In this document: positions 1 to 7,622 of the stretch, piece by piece
Layout of the letters: the number at the start of each line of letters is the position of its first letter
How positions within the stretch are numbered: position 1 is the first letter of the stretch
Assembly: GCF_000026185.1 (NCBI RefSeq)
Contig: NC_010694.1
Location: 682,001 to 746,000 of the forward strand
Direction: 5' to 3'
Length of the DNA: 64,000 nt
Source: Erwinia tasmaniensis Et1/99
GTDB lineage: Bacteria > Pseudomonadota > Gammaproteobacteria > Enterobacterales > Enterobacteriaceae
Made by a program: the position numbers and the translations under genes
Notes under the pieces: generated by a model
What the model was told of the DNA's origin: nothing
The model's database searches: none
Seen by the model: only the letters and a program-made list of their open reading frames with translations

Positions 1-692
1 GCGCTAACCACGGTAACTACACCTGGACCAACGCCGCCTACGCGATGGCCGCCAATATCAACCGCTCGTTCAAAGACTTTGGCTGGTGTACCTCGATCCG
101 TGGCGTCGAGTCCGGCGGGGCGGTGGAAAACCTGCCGTGCCACACCTTCCCGAGCGACGACGGCGGCGTGGATATGAAATGTCCGACCGAAATCGCCATC
201 AGCGATCGTCGCGAAGCCGAGCTGGCGAAAAACGGCTTTATGCCGCTGGTACACCGCAAGAACTCCGACTTTGCCGCCTTTATTGGCGCACAGTCGCTGC
301 AAAAACCGGCGGAATACCACGACGCCGACGCCACCGCCAACGCCCGACTGGCGGCGCGCCTGCCGTATCTCTTCGCCTGCTGCCGTTTTGCTCACTACCT
401 GAAGTGCATCGTGCGCGACAAGATTGGCTCCTTCCGCGAGCGTGACGAGATGGAGCGCTGGCTGAACGACTGGGTGATGAACTACGTTGACGGTGACCCG
501 GCTAACTCCTCGCAGGAAACCAAGTCACGCAAGCCGCTGGCTTCTGCCGAGGTGCAGGTGCAGGAGATCGAAGACAACCCGGGCTACTACGCCGCCAAGT
601 TCTTCCTGCGCCCGCACTACCAGCTGGAAGGTCTGACCGTGTCGCTGCGTCTGGTGTCTAAACTGCCGTCGCTGAAATCGAACGACGCGTGA
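1..692 (+). CDS. tssC: T6SS contractile sheath large subunit TssC (3' part)
   Basis: The reading frame is open from base 3, so the gene is cut by the window edge and only about the last 229 residues are present. TssC (VipB/ImpD) pairs with TssB to build the contractile sheath that drives the Hcp tube and VgrG spike out of the cell. The visible part has the typical TssC C-terminal half: NPGYYAAKFFLRPHYQLEG near the end, and a region running from SIRGVESGG through GFMPLVHRKNSDFAAF to the DKIGSF segment. The ending TVSLRLVSKLP is characteristic. A small membrane-protein gene follows closely. tssB should lie just upstream, outside the window. The identification is secure from these conserved blocks. 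Confidence 0.95.
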   Translation, partial: ANHGNYTWTNAAYAMAANINRSFKDFGWCTSIRGVESGGAVENLPCHTFPSDDGGVDMKCPTEIAISDRREAELAKNGFMPLVHRKNSDFAAFIGAQSLQKPAEYHDADATANARLAARLPYLFACCRFAHYLKCIVRDKIGSFRERDEMERWLNDWVMNYVDGDPANSSQETKSRKPLASAEVQVQEIEDNPGYYAAKFFLRPHYQLEGLTVSLRLVSKLPSLKSNDA

Positions 693-754
693 TAAAGCGG
701 GGTGGGGTGACAGAAAGGGGCGGTGATACCGCCTCTTTAGCGGGAGGAAAGCGG

Positions 755-964
755 GTGTTGAGAAAATCGCTGCGCGGGTTATCGCGTATAGCGCTGACGT
801 ATCTGGCTTTCCTCGGTTTTATTGCCTGTGCTGGCTATTATGTTTTGATATTCGACTGGCATATTTCCGCGACTGCTACCGCATTGCATATTGCCCTGAT
901 GATCGTTGCTATAGCTGCCTTGATTGGCATTTATGGTATTGCAGAAAAACTCAGGTCAGCTTAA
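755..964 (+). CDS. small two-helix membrane protein, function unknown
   Basis: The product is about 69 residues with two hydrophobic stretches (TYLAFLGFIACAGYYVLIF and a second helix of about 20 residues near IALMIVAIAALIGIYG), so it is probably an inner-membrane hairpin. The frame is open from a GTG at 689 that overlaps the tssC stop, but the GTG at 755 is preferred. GGGAGGAAAG at 742-751 gives a strong ribosome binding site six bases before it, and the extra N-terminal residues from 689 look non-structural. It lies between tssC and hcp in the T6SS cluster. I do not recognise a family, and whether it belongs to the secretion system is open. Confidence 0.6.
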   Translation: MLRKSLRGLSRIALTYLAFLGFIACAGYYVLIFDWHISATATALHIALMIVAIAALIGIYGIAEKLRSA

Positions 965-1236
965 CGGCCCACAGAAAATAACCAGCGCCTGGCCTGCTGG
1001 TAAATAAAGCAGGCTAAGCGTCATCAGGTTTAGCGATGAATAGTGGAAATATAATTGATCGCTATATCTTTCTGAATATCTCCCGCTTGGCGATATTCGG
1101 AAGCAGGGCAGAGGTAAATATAGAATATTTATTTTTATATTTATCTGTATGCTATATCAGTGCTTTATCTAAGCCCAAAGGTTTCCTGAAGGAAGCAGGG
1201 TAAAAGCAATAACTTAACTAATGAGAGTAGATAACC
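965..1236 (+). promoter_or_regulatory. hcp upstream region
   Basis: This 272-base AT-rich gap precedes hcp. It contains TATATTTTTATATTTATC followed by TATGCTATATCAG around 1131-1158, which could supply -10-like elements. No convincing sigma-54 site (TGGC-N8-TTGC) was found. hcp is normally the most highly expressed T6SS gene, so an own promoter here is likely but is inferred from position and composition only. Confidence 0.35.
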
Positions 1237-1719
1237 ATGGCTATTGATATGTATTTGAAAGTTGACGGTATAACCGGTGAATCTAAAGATTCTAACCACA
1301 CCGGCTGGATCGATGTGACTTCTTTCTCCTGGGGCGCTACCCAGCCGGGCAACATGTCCGTAGGCGGCGGCGGCGGTGCCGGTAAAGTGAACTTTAACGA
1401 TCTGCACATCAATGCAAAAATCGATAAGGCGGTTACCGCGCTGCTGAAAAACTGCGCCAGCGGTAAGCACGTAGGCAAAGTCGAGGTCTCCGTATGTAAA
1501 GCGGGCGGCACTCAGATTGAGTACACCCGTATTACTCTGGAAGACGTGCTGGTCACCAACGTGCAGTTCGTCGGTTCCGACGGTGACGATACTCTGGGCG
1601 TAACCTACGCATTCCAGGCTGCCAAAGTGAAACAGCAGTACTGGGAGCAGAGCACCTCCGGCGGTAAAGGCGCAGAAAGCAGCGCTGGCTGGAATATTAA
1701 AGAGAATAAAGAAGCTTAA
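1237..1719 (+). CDS. hcp: Hcp, T6SS tube protein (TssD)
   Basis: Hcp forms hexameric rings that stack into the inner T6SS tube. It is secreted and carries small effectors in its lumen. The 160-residue length is normal. The N-terminus MAIDMYLKVDGITGES, the glycine-rich loop (GGGGGAGKVNF), and the segments YTRITLEDVLVTNV and TLGVTYAFQAAKV are classic Hcp features. The C-terminal tail (WNIKENKEA) is ordinary, with no effector extension. The gene is separated from the upstream genes by an AT-rich region and followed by a perfect hairpin before the amidase effector gene, so its message may be more abundant than that of the rest of the cluster. Confidence 0.96.
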   Translation: MAIDMYLKVDGITGESKDSNHTGWIDVTSFSWGATQPGNMSVGGGGGAGKVNFNDLHINAKIDKAVTALLKNCASGKHVGKVEVSVCKAGGTQIEYTRITLEDVLVTNVQFVGSDGDDTLGVTYAFQAAKVKQQYWEQSTSGGKGAESSAGWNIKENKEA

Positions 1720-1732
1720 TTATTCATCCCAA

Positions 1733-1758
1733 TTGCCCATTCATGACTGAATGGGCAA
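1733..1758 (+). terminator. hairpin between hcp and tae4 (attenuator or mRNA-stabilising)
   Basis: A perfect 10-bp inverted repeat, TTGCCCATTC and GAATGGGCAA, encloses a 6-base loop (ATGACT). It starts 13 bases after the hcp stop. No run of T follows (GCTCATTTCTTC), so it is more likely a partial terminator or a 3'-end stabiliser of the hcp message than a full intrinsic terminator. Confidence 0.6.
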
Positions 1759-1798
1759 GCTCATTTCTTCAGTGCTTTTAGTCGCATAAGGAAAGTTT

Positions 1799-2278
1799 AT
1801 GGTAATAAGACCCGCTTTTTTACAGGCATGGCAGCGCTTCAGTGAGATAAATATCGATGTTTCATCTGTTGGAAAAAAGATAGGTGGAAATGTCGGTGCA
1901 AATATCACTCTAGGCGAACAGGACCCCGCACAGGGATTTACCAATGCCTGCGCGATAAGAATGAGTTACACGTTAAACTACTCTGGGGCTAAGGTCGAAA
2001 GGGGCGTCTGGAAAACGGTTTCAGGAGATGATAAAAATTGGTACATATACCGGGTGAAAGACCTGTTGACGTATATGCATAAAAAATACGGTAAACCTGA
2101 CAAGATAGTAAAAAATCCAAAGCCCGGTGATTTTCAAAATCTGAAAGGGATATTGGTTTTTGCAGTCAATGGCTGGAGTGATGCAAGCGGGCATGCAACG
2201 TTGTGGAATGGGTCGGTTTGTTCCGATCACTGTTATTTCCCGATTTCGAATGAGGGGTCAATATGGTTATTAAAATAG
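1799..2278 (+). CDS. tae4: T6SS amidase effector, Tae4 family
   Basis: Tae4 enzymes are cysteine amidases delivered by the T6SS into the periplasm of rival bacteria, where they cut the D-Glu to meso-diaminopimelate bond in peptidoglycan. The 159-residue product has the expected catalytic pair: Cys51 in NACAIRMSYTLNYSG and His132 in SDASGHATLWNG. Asp143 lies between two close cysteines (Cys141 and Cys145, CSDHC) that probably form a disulfide. There is no signal peptide, as expected for cargo loaded by Hcp or VgrG. The start at 1799 has AAGGAAA upstream. Its 3' end overlaps the immunity gene by 16 bases, which fits co-production. hcp lies directly upstream. Confidence 0.93.
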   Translation: MVIRPAFLQAWQRFSEINIDVSSVGKKIGGNVGANITLGEQDPAQGFTNACAIRMSYTLNYSGAKVERGVWKTVSGDDKNWYIYRVKDLLTYMHKKYGKPDKIVKNPKPGDFQNLKGILVFAVNGWSDASGHATLWNGSVCSDHCYFPISNEGSIWLLK

Positions 2279-2631
2279 GATGGGTTTTACTGGCTGCTGC
2301 ATTATTATTTTCTATCCAAGCTGGCGCTAAGGCAGCCTATACCCCAAGTCAGTATTTAAAAAACTATGCGCTAAGTACCTGTATTTCTCAGGGGTATCAG
2401 AGTAAAGAGGTAAAAGAGGATGCCGCTGCTGCCGCTCGAGGCTATCTGGAATTTGGCGACTATTCCCTCGCAGCACACACGGCGGTTAGAAATCTGGGTA
2501 AGGCGTTTCTGGCTAAGGAATATACCAGTCAATCTGGTCAGCCGATGACGCTGGCAAAATGCATTGATTTCTATCATAGCGAGCAGTTGGATAAGCTGGT
2601 GAAGCAGTTTAAAGGTAAGCAGGACGATTGA
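2263..2631 (+). CDS. tai4: Tai4 family periplasmic immunity protein
   Basis: Tai4 proteins bind Tae4 amidases in the periplasm and protect the producer and its kin. The product is 122 residues, with a signal peptide (about 25 residues ending GAKA) and the family core YALSTCISQGY, AAAAARGYLEFGDYS and MTLAKCIDFYHS. Two cysteines (in ALSTC and LAKC) could form a disulfide. The start codon lies inside the end of tae4 and is preceded by GAGGGG. A second, diverged copy of this gene lies 0.5 kb downstream. Confidence 0.92.
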   Translation: MVIKIGWVLLAAALLFSIQAGAKAAYTPSQYLKNYALSTCISQGYQSKEVKEDAAAAARGYLEFGDYSLAAHTAVRNLGKAFLAKEYTSQSGQPMTLAKCIDFYHSEQLDKLVKQFKGKQDD

Positions 2632-2779
2632 ATCGCCGTCTTATTCTCCATCATCTGGAATGTATCACCACCGCTATTGGCGAATGATGATATATATTGA
2701 ATGCACCAAGGGTATAAATATGAATAGTCATTCAAGAAAGCATGTATAACAGCATAAATAAGCCCAAGTGGAGATAGAT

Positions 2780-3180
2780 ATGAACAAGCTATTATCACTT
2801 TCTCTTTTGACCTTTGCACTACAGGCGAGCACAGCTTATGCCATCGAAGATTGTTCTAAGGGCACAGGATTGATGCTGAAGTTAATGCCTGCGCAGAAAA
2901 AAACAGAATAGAGGCTGAAGCTGATTTAAACAAAGAGTATATTGCGGCTAAAAAACGCGTTGAGTCAACTTATGATAGTGACCCGGCCGAAAAGAAACAA
3001 TATCTTGATACCCTGCTGGCAGCGCAGAGAACCTGGCTTAAATACCGTGAAAATGATTGCAAGCTGGCAGGTTTCGCAGCAGATGAAGGAACAAACGTTA
3101 GAATCGCCTTTATTAATATGTGTATCACCGATGCTAATCTTGAAAGAATAAAAAAACTGAAAGAGATCCCTTATGGGTAA
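2780..3180 (+). pseudogene. LprI-like (DUF1311) lysozyme-inhibitor family gene, frameshifted
   Basis: An ATG at 2780 opens a signal peptide (MNKLLSLSLLTFALQASTAYA) followed by IEDCSKGTG, and the frame then stops near 2910. From about 2872 the next frame continues the same kind of protein: DAEVNACAEKNRIEAEADLN, LLAAQRTWLKYRENDCKLAG and NMCITDANLERIKKL, stopping at 3178-3180. Joined, the two pieces make a typical LprI/DUF1311 protein of about 130 residues with four conserved cysteines. A single frameshift near 2860-2872 separates them, either a real mutation or a sequencing error. The gene sits between two tai4 copies, and its stop overlaps the start of the second. Periplasmic LprI proteins inhibit lysozymes, so a wall-hydrolase immunity role is plausible. 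Confidence 0.75.
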
Positions 3181-3580
3181 TCTATTTATTTACCTCTGCC
3201 GCAGACTGGCTATATTTGCTAAAAGCGTGTTTTTCTCTCTTTTAACGATGTTCTTCCTGATCCTCAGCGCAGAGGCAGACAATAAATATAGCCCACAAAC
3301 GAATCTGAAAAACTACGCATTAAGCACCTGTCTGTCTCAGGGCTATCAAAACAAAGAGATAAAAGAGGATGCCGCCGCCGCTGCCCGTGGCTATCTGGAA
3401 TTTGGTGATTATTCCCTGGCAGCACATACTGCGGCAAGAGAGCTGGGTAAGACGTTTCTGGATAAGCAGTATGGCAGTCAGTCAGGCGCACCGATGACGC
3501 TGGCGAAGTACATTGATTTTTATCACAGCCAGCAGCTGGATAAGCTGGTGAAAGAGTTTAAAGATAAAAGGGATGACTAA
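3173..3580 (+). CDS. second Tai4-like immunity protein (orphan paralogue)
   Basis: The 135-residue product shares long blocks with the upstream Tai4: LKNYALSTCLSQGYQNKE, AAAAARGYLEFGDYSLAAHT, and the ending DFYHSQQLDKLVKEF. The N-terminus is longer and hydrophobic (MGNLFIYLCRRLAIF onward); an internal ATG at 3248 would give a more usual signal peptide. The second cysteine of the first copy (LAKC) is replaced by tyrosine (LAKY), so a disulfide possible in Tai4 cannot form here. No amidase gene accompanies it. It may guard against amidases of other strains or retain an ancestral duplication. Confidence 0.85.
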   Translation: MGNLFIYLCRRLAIFAKSVFFSLLTMFFLILSAEADNKYSPQTNLKNYALSTCLSQGYQNKEIKEDAAAAARGYLEFGDYSLAAHTAARELGKTFLDKQYGSQSGAPMTLAKYIDFYHSQQLDKLVKEFKDKRDD

Positions 3581-3890
3581 TACTGTGATCGTTTTTCCCG
3601 ACGCTACTGATTACTCAACATAATTGGCTGAACTGCTGTGAATGCCATGCAGTATGGAGACGGTACTGGCATGAAGAAGAGAGTTAGCCCCATGCCCGAA
3701 CGAGCAACAGCCGTATTGTAAGGTTGTATAAAACGCGTATTGCAAAAAATAAATCTGTGTTTTATGAATAATGAAATTCTTCGACAAGAGTATTTATACC
3801 ACAGGAATAGTGACACAAATATTCAATTAAATAGCCGAATTGAGAATGTATCGACGATTCTTCGGTCAGGGAAGATGAAGGAGTATTGAA
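3581..3890. other. non-coding gap after the tai4 duplication
   Basis: This 310-base AT-rich stretch has no frame that resembles a protein. No clear promoter, terminator or RNA structure was recognised. GGAAGATGAAGGAGTATTG at its right end supplies the ribosome binding site for the next gene. Confidence 0.5.
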
Positions 3891-4430
3891 ATGAAATTAA
3901 CCGTGGGTGATGTGAGGGGACTGACATCAGGTGAAATTAGCATGGCAATTTCGGTGTTTGGCAATGCAATAAATTATGCTTTTGTAAAAGTTCATAACGA
4001 TAGTTATTTGCCATTTAACTTACAGTCAAACCGGGTGGCTATGACGCCTAATGGGGAAATCTACTTCAGGGAACCTTATTACAAGGATGACTTCTCTATT
4101 GCTCCAGCTGGAGACAAACACTGGTTTATTCATGAGATGGTTCATGTTCTTCAGCATCAAATAGGTATGAATGTCAGGCTCAGAGGAACTTTCAGTTGGG
4201 CGGCCAGCTATGAATATTCACTCCCTCCCGATAAGTTATTATCTGATTTTGGTATGGAACAGCAGGCATCAATAATATCTGACTATTATTACGTGAAGAG
4301 TTTCGGATTAAATAACTTTGACCGACTTTCTGGCTTTAGGGGGATTGTGGGGCCGGATTTAAAGCTAAAATATCAAAACACACTGCGAGTTTTCCTAACA
4401 AACCCACGCAGCCGGAGCGCTTTCTTATGA
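3891..4430 (+). CDS. putative HExxH zinc metallopeptidase, candidate T6SS effector
   Basis: The 179-residue product has no signal peptide and carries an HExxH zinc-binding motif in HEMVHVLQHQIG at about residues 81-92. This form (HEMxHVxQ) occurs in small proteins encoded next to vgrG and Rhs genes, some annotated as Vgr-related proteins. The preceding segment NGEIYFREPYYKDDF suggests a substrate-cleft strand. A glutamate or histidine third ligand is not certain; FGMEQQASIISDYY at about residues 117-130 could provide one. The stop overlaps the downstream lipoprotein start by four bases (ATGA), the usual layout of an effector-immunity pair. The peptidase activity and the effector role are both inferred. 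Confidence 0.65.
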   Translation: MKLTVGDVRGLTSGEISMAISVFGNAINYAFVKVHNDSYLPFNLQSNRVAMTPNGEIYFREPYYKDDFSIAPAGDKHWFIHEMVHVLQHQIGMNVRLRGTFSWAASYEYSLPPDKLLSDFGMEQQASIISDYYYVKSFGLNNFDRLSGFRGIVGPDLKLKYQNTLRVFLTNPRSRSAFL

Positions 4431-4834
4431 AAAAACCAGTGATTATCCCGATTGTGGCGCTACTTCTCACGGCTTGTCAGCTTGAAAAACCGCAGTTCGA
4501 ACGGATGCAGGTCAGGGTTAACCACAACCAGCCGTGCTTTATTATCCCGCAGAATGCGGCCGATCGTCACGCGGCACTGACCAGCAATGGCCCGATGGTT
4601 TCCTGGTTTGATCAGCAGCAGTGGCAGGTAATTTCTCCGTCATCGGTGACAGCAGAAGATCGCGCCGTCAACGCCGGAGAATGTACTCAATGGCCTGGTA
4701 TCAACTGGGATCCCGGCAGCTACAACGTTTTCATGCGCGTCAATGACCGCGCTTCTGGAGACATTATCCGCTATCGCGCTGATTTTTCTCTGCTAAGAAA
4801 TCAACAAGGAGAACTTTCTCTCGGTTCGCAGTAA
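4427..4834 (+). CDS. periplasmic lipoprotein, putative immunity partner of the HExxH protein
   Basis: The 135-residue product has a type II signal sequence ending in the lipobox LLTAC (Cys at residue 17), so it should be lipid-anchored. The mature part has further cysteines (QPCFIIPQN and GECTQWPG) and a beta-rich look, with YNVFMRVNDR and a C-terminal strand. It resembles lipoproteins annotated as putative T6SS immunity periplasmic lipoproteins. The 4-base overlap with the HExxH gene supports a functional pair. If so, the upstream effector acts in the periplasm. Confidence 0.65.
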   Translation: MKKPVIIPIVALLLTACQLEKPQFERMQVRVNHNQPCFIIPQNAADRHAALTSNGPMVSWFDQQQWQVISPSSVTAEDRAVNAGECTQWPGINWDPGSYNVFMRVNDRASGDIIRYRADFSLLRNQQGELSLGSQ

Positions 4835-4981
4835 TATTCAGACCATCCGCCTTCACCTCATTTCAGCCCCAAATCCAGCGCGTAAACTCCGCCGCTTTCC
4901 CCCAGAGCGGCGCAGTTTAACCGCCGTATTACCCTGCATCACCCATGCAGACGGGTCACTACCTAAACGCAGGAAAACGTT

Positions 4982-6811
4982 ATGCGATTTACGATTATAA
5001 CGAGCAAACCGGGCCAGCAGCCGCCGCAGAGCAGCTGCGACTTTCTGCCGCCCGGCGGCACTATTGGCCGTGGAGCCGATAACAACCTGGTGCTGCCGGA
5101 TGACGACCGCACCATTTCACGCCTTCAGGCTATCGTACATATCAGCGCGACGGGCGAGTGCCACATCACCAATCGTGGCAACGTGACGCGCGTCCACCTG
5201 AATGATATTCCGCTGGAGCGCGGTCGCCAGGTCGAGCTCCAGGATGGCGATATCATCGGTATTGATGACTATCGCCTACAGGTCAGCGAACTGAGCGCCG
5301 CCGCGCTGCCGCTCAGTCAGCCGGTGTCCGCGCCCGCAGTGACGCGCCCGCAGCCGGTCGCCGCGCCGGTCGCTCCGGCGGCAGCTGCTGCACCCGCAGC
5401 GATCCCCAGCGAGATCTGGGACAGCCTGGCGCAGGAGTTCTCGATTTCCGATAACCTCTCCAGCCGCAGCAAAGCCAAACCGCCAGGCCAGGATAACCCG
5501 CTGACCGCTCCGGCCGCCGCCGAGCGCAACCCTGCCGATCCGCTGGCACAGCTGAAGCAGAACAGCGATCCGTTAAACCTCGATCGCCGCGATCGAACTC
5601 CCGACAGCCTGTTTAATCAGGATCCGCTGTTTAAACAGGACAGTATTTTTGATGACAGTACCCCCAGCACGCTGTTCCAGCCGCCGGGAGCCAAAAGCAG
5701 CGTCACGCATGACGCACGAGGGGATGAGCAGGATCCGCTGGCGCTGTTCGGCGCAGGCGCGGCGGCACAGGTCGATCGTGACGATCCGCTTGGCCTGATG
5801 ATGGGCAGCGCGGTGCCGTTGACGCCGCCAGAGGATAAGCCGCAGCCGGGATCGCAGCCGCCGGTTAGCACGCCAGCGCCAGAACCCGTGCCGCCTGCCG
5901 GCGGGAAAAAAGCCTCCTCCGAACAGGAAGATCTGCCGCAGCCGGACAGTGATTTCAGCCTGTTTGGCGACGACAAAACGCCGCAGTCCGGTGAAGCCAG
6001 CTCGCCGCTGTTTGACGTGCCGCCAGCGGCTGCGGCCCAGCCCACGGCGTCCTCCTCCAGCGCTGACTACGGCGGTATTACCCTGCCGACCCCGCAGGCG
6101 CGTGCGCGCAGCAGCACTCCGCCACCGAAAGGGCGGCTCAGTATCGATCCGGTGGCGAACAGCGCCGCGCACAGCAGCGACGGCGGTGGTGAAATGCTGG
6201 ACGGCGATCTGATGGCGGCGCTGATCGGCGGGATGGGGCTACAGGATCTGCAACCTACCCCGCGCTTCGATCAGCATGCGATGCAGGAGCTGGGGCAGAT
6301 GCTCAGCATGTTCTCACAGGGCACCGTAGCGCTGCTCTCTTCACGATCGATCCTCAAGCGCGGCGTCAAAGCGGAAATGACGGTGATCCTCGACGAGGCC
6401 AACAACCCGTTCAAGCTGCTGCCGTCCGGCAAATCGGTGCTGATGCAGATGTTTGGCAGCCGCATGCCGGGCTTTATGCCGCCCAAGCAGTCGGTGCGCG
6501 ATGCGCTGGTCGATTTACAGGCGCACCAGCTGGGGATGATCGCCGGTATCCGGGCGCTGATCGCCTCGATGCTGCAATCGTTTAACCCGCAGCAGCTGGA
6601 GGAGGAGGCGCGTCAGCAGGGCGTCACCTCGCGTCTGTCGCTGCCGGGCAGCCGCAAGGCGGCATTGTGGGACCACTTCAGCAAACGCTATAGCGAGACT
6701 GCCGGTGAGATTGAAGATGACTTCCATACGCTGTTCGGCGAAGCCTTCCTGCACGCCTACGATATGGAAGTCAACCAGTACAAAGACTCACAGATCAGAT
6801 CGGAAGAATGA
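4982..6811 (+). CDS. tagH: FHA-domain T6SS regulator TagH
   Basis: The 609-residue product has an N-terminal FHA domain at about residues 25-95 (IGRGADNNLVLPD, then TISRLQAIVH and GDIIGIDDYRLQV). A long Pro/Ala/Ser-rich, low-complexity linker follows to about residue 400. The T6SS-specific C-terminal domain (LMAALIGGMGLQD, SILKRGVKAEMTVI, and a conserved segment around FGEAFLHAYDMEVNQY) completes it. In Pseudomonas, Fha1 binds phosphothreonine made by PpkA, and PppA reverses the signal. Both partner genes are present here. The end overlaps pppA by four bases. Confidence 0.93.
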   Translation: MRFTIITSKPGQQPPQSSCDFLPPGGTIGRGADNNLVLPDDDRTISRLQAIVHISATGECHITNRGNVTRVHLNDIPLERGRQVELQDGDIIGIDDYRLQVSELSAAALPLSQPVSAPAVTRPQPVAAPVAPAAAAAPAAIPSEIWDSLAQEFSISDNLSSRSKAKPPGQDNPLTAPAAAERNPADPLAQLKQNSDPLNLDRRDRTPDSLFNQDPLFKQDSIFDDSTPSTLFQPPGAKSSVTHDARGDEQDPLALFGAGAAAQVDRDDPLGLMMGSAVPLTPPEDKPQPGSQPPVSTPAPEPVPPAGGKKASSEQEDLPQPDSDFSLFGDDKTPQSGEASSPLFDVPPAAAAQPTASSSSADYGGITLPTPQARARSSTPPPKGRLSIDPVANSAAHSSDGGGEMLDGDLMAALIGGMGLQDLQPTPRFDQHAMQELGQMLSMFSQGTVALLSSRSILKRGVKAEMTVILDEANNPFKLLPSGKSVLMQMFGSRMPGFMPPKQSVRDALVDLQAHQLGMIAGIRALIASMLQSFNPQQLEEEARQQGVTSRLSLPGSRKAALWDHFSKRYSETAGEIEDDFHTLFGEAFLHAYDMEVNQYKDSQIRSEE

Positions 6812-7605
6812 TGAATATCACCTTAGCCTCAATGTCCAATCAGGGAGCGCGCGCCAGTAATCAGGATCAGGTCGGTGATATTGTCGGCGACCGCTCGGCC
6901 TGCTTTGTGGTGTGTGATGGCGTGGCGGGCCTGCCCGGCGGCGATATTGCCGCCAGCGTGGCGCGCGACACCCTGTTACAGCGTTTTGACGGTCAGCAGC
7001 ACCTTAACGCCCAGCTGATCCGCCAGTATGTTAATGATGCCAACAGCGCCATCCGTCAACGGCAGAAAGCCGATCCGCCCCATCATCGTATGGGCACCAC
7101 GCTGGTCAGCCTGTTTATTGACCGCGATTACCAGCTGGCCTACTGGGCGCATGCCGGTGACAGCCGCCTTTATTTATTCCGGCGCGGCTATCTCTATCAT
7201 GTCACCACCGACCATAGCCTGGTGCAGCAGATGAAGGATGCCGGGCACCAGACCGACGGCATCAACGGCAACCTGCTCTATTTTGCCCTCGGCATGGGCG
7301 ATGAAGACCGGGATGCCAGCTACAGCGACGTGGTGCCGATAGAAGATGGCGATGCGTTTCTGCTGTGTACCGATGGCTTCTGGCACGGCGTGTCGCAGCA
7401 CCATATGCAGCAGGCGCTGCATATGGTCAACACGCCGCAGGAATGGCTGACGTTAATGCAGCAGATGATTAAAAAGAATGATGAACAGTCCAACGACAAG
7501 CAGGACAACTACAGTGCGGTTGCCGTCTGGATCGGTGAGCCACAGGACACCACGCTGCTGCATTCCCTGTCGGAAGCGGCACAATTTATTGCTCTGCGCG
7601 ATTAA
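6808..7605 (+). CDS. pppA: PP2C-family phosphatase PppA of the T6SS
   Basis: The 265-residue product is a PPM/PP2C serine/threonine phosphatase. It has the metal-binding motifs SNQDQ near the N-terminus, VVCDGVAGLPGG, the GTTLVSLFI strand, HAGDSRLYLFRRG, TDHSLVQQM and LLCTDGFW. In the threonine phosphorylation pathway it dephosphorylates the FHA protein and switches the T6SS off. The start may be the ATG at 6808 or the adjacent ATG at 6811, where MNITLASMSNQG begins. Translation is probably coupled to tagH through the ATGA overlap. Confidence 0.93.
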   Translation: MMNITLASMSNQGARASNQDQVGDIVGDRSACFVVCDGVAGLPGGDIAASVARDTLLQRFDGQQHLNAQLIRQYVNDANSAIRQRQKADPPHHRMGTTLVSLFIDRDYQLAYWAHAGDSRLYLFRRGYLYHVTTDHSLVQQMKDAGHQTDGINGNLLYFALGMGDEDRDASYSDVVPIEDGDAFLLCTDGFWHGVSQHHMQQALHMVNTPQEWLTLMQQMIKKNDEQSNDKQDNYSAVAVWIGEPQDTTLLHSLSEAAQFIALRD

Positions 7606-7622
7606 TACAGGAAAAGGAACTT

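Noticed and set aside
965..1236. Sigma-54 promoter upstream of hcp
   Set aside because: No TGGC-N8-TTGC pattern with proper spacing was found.
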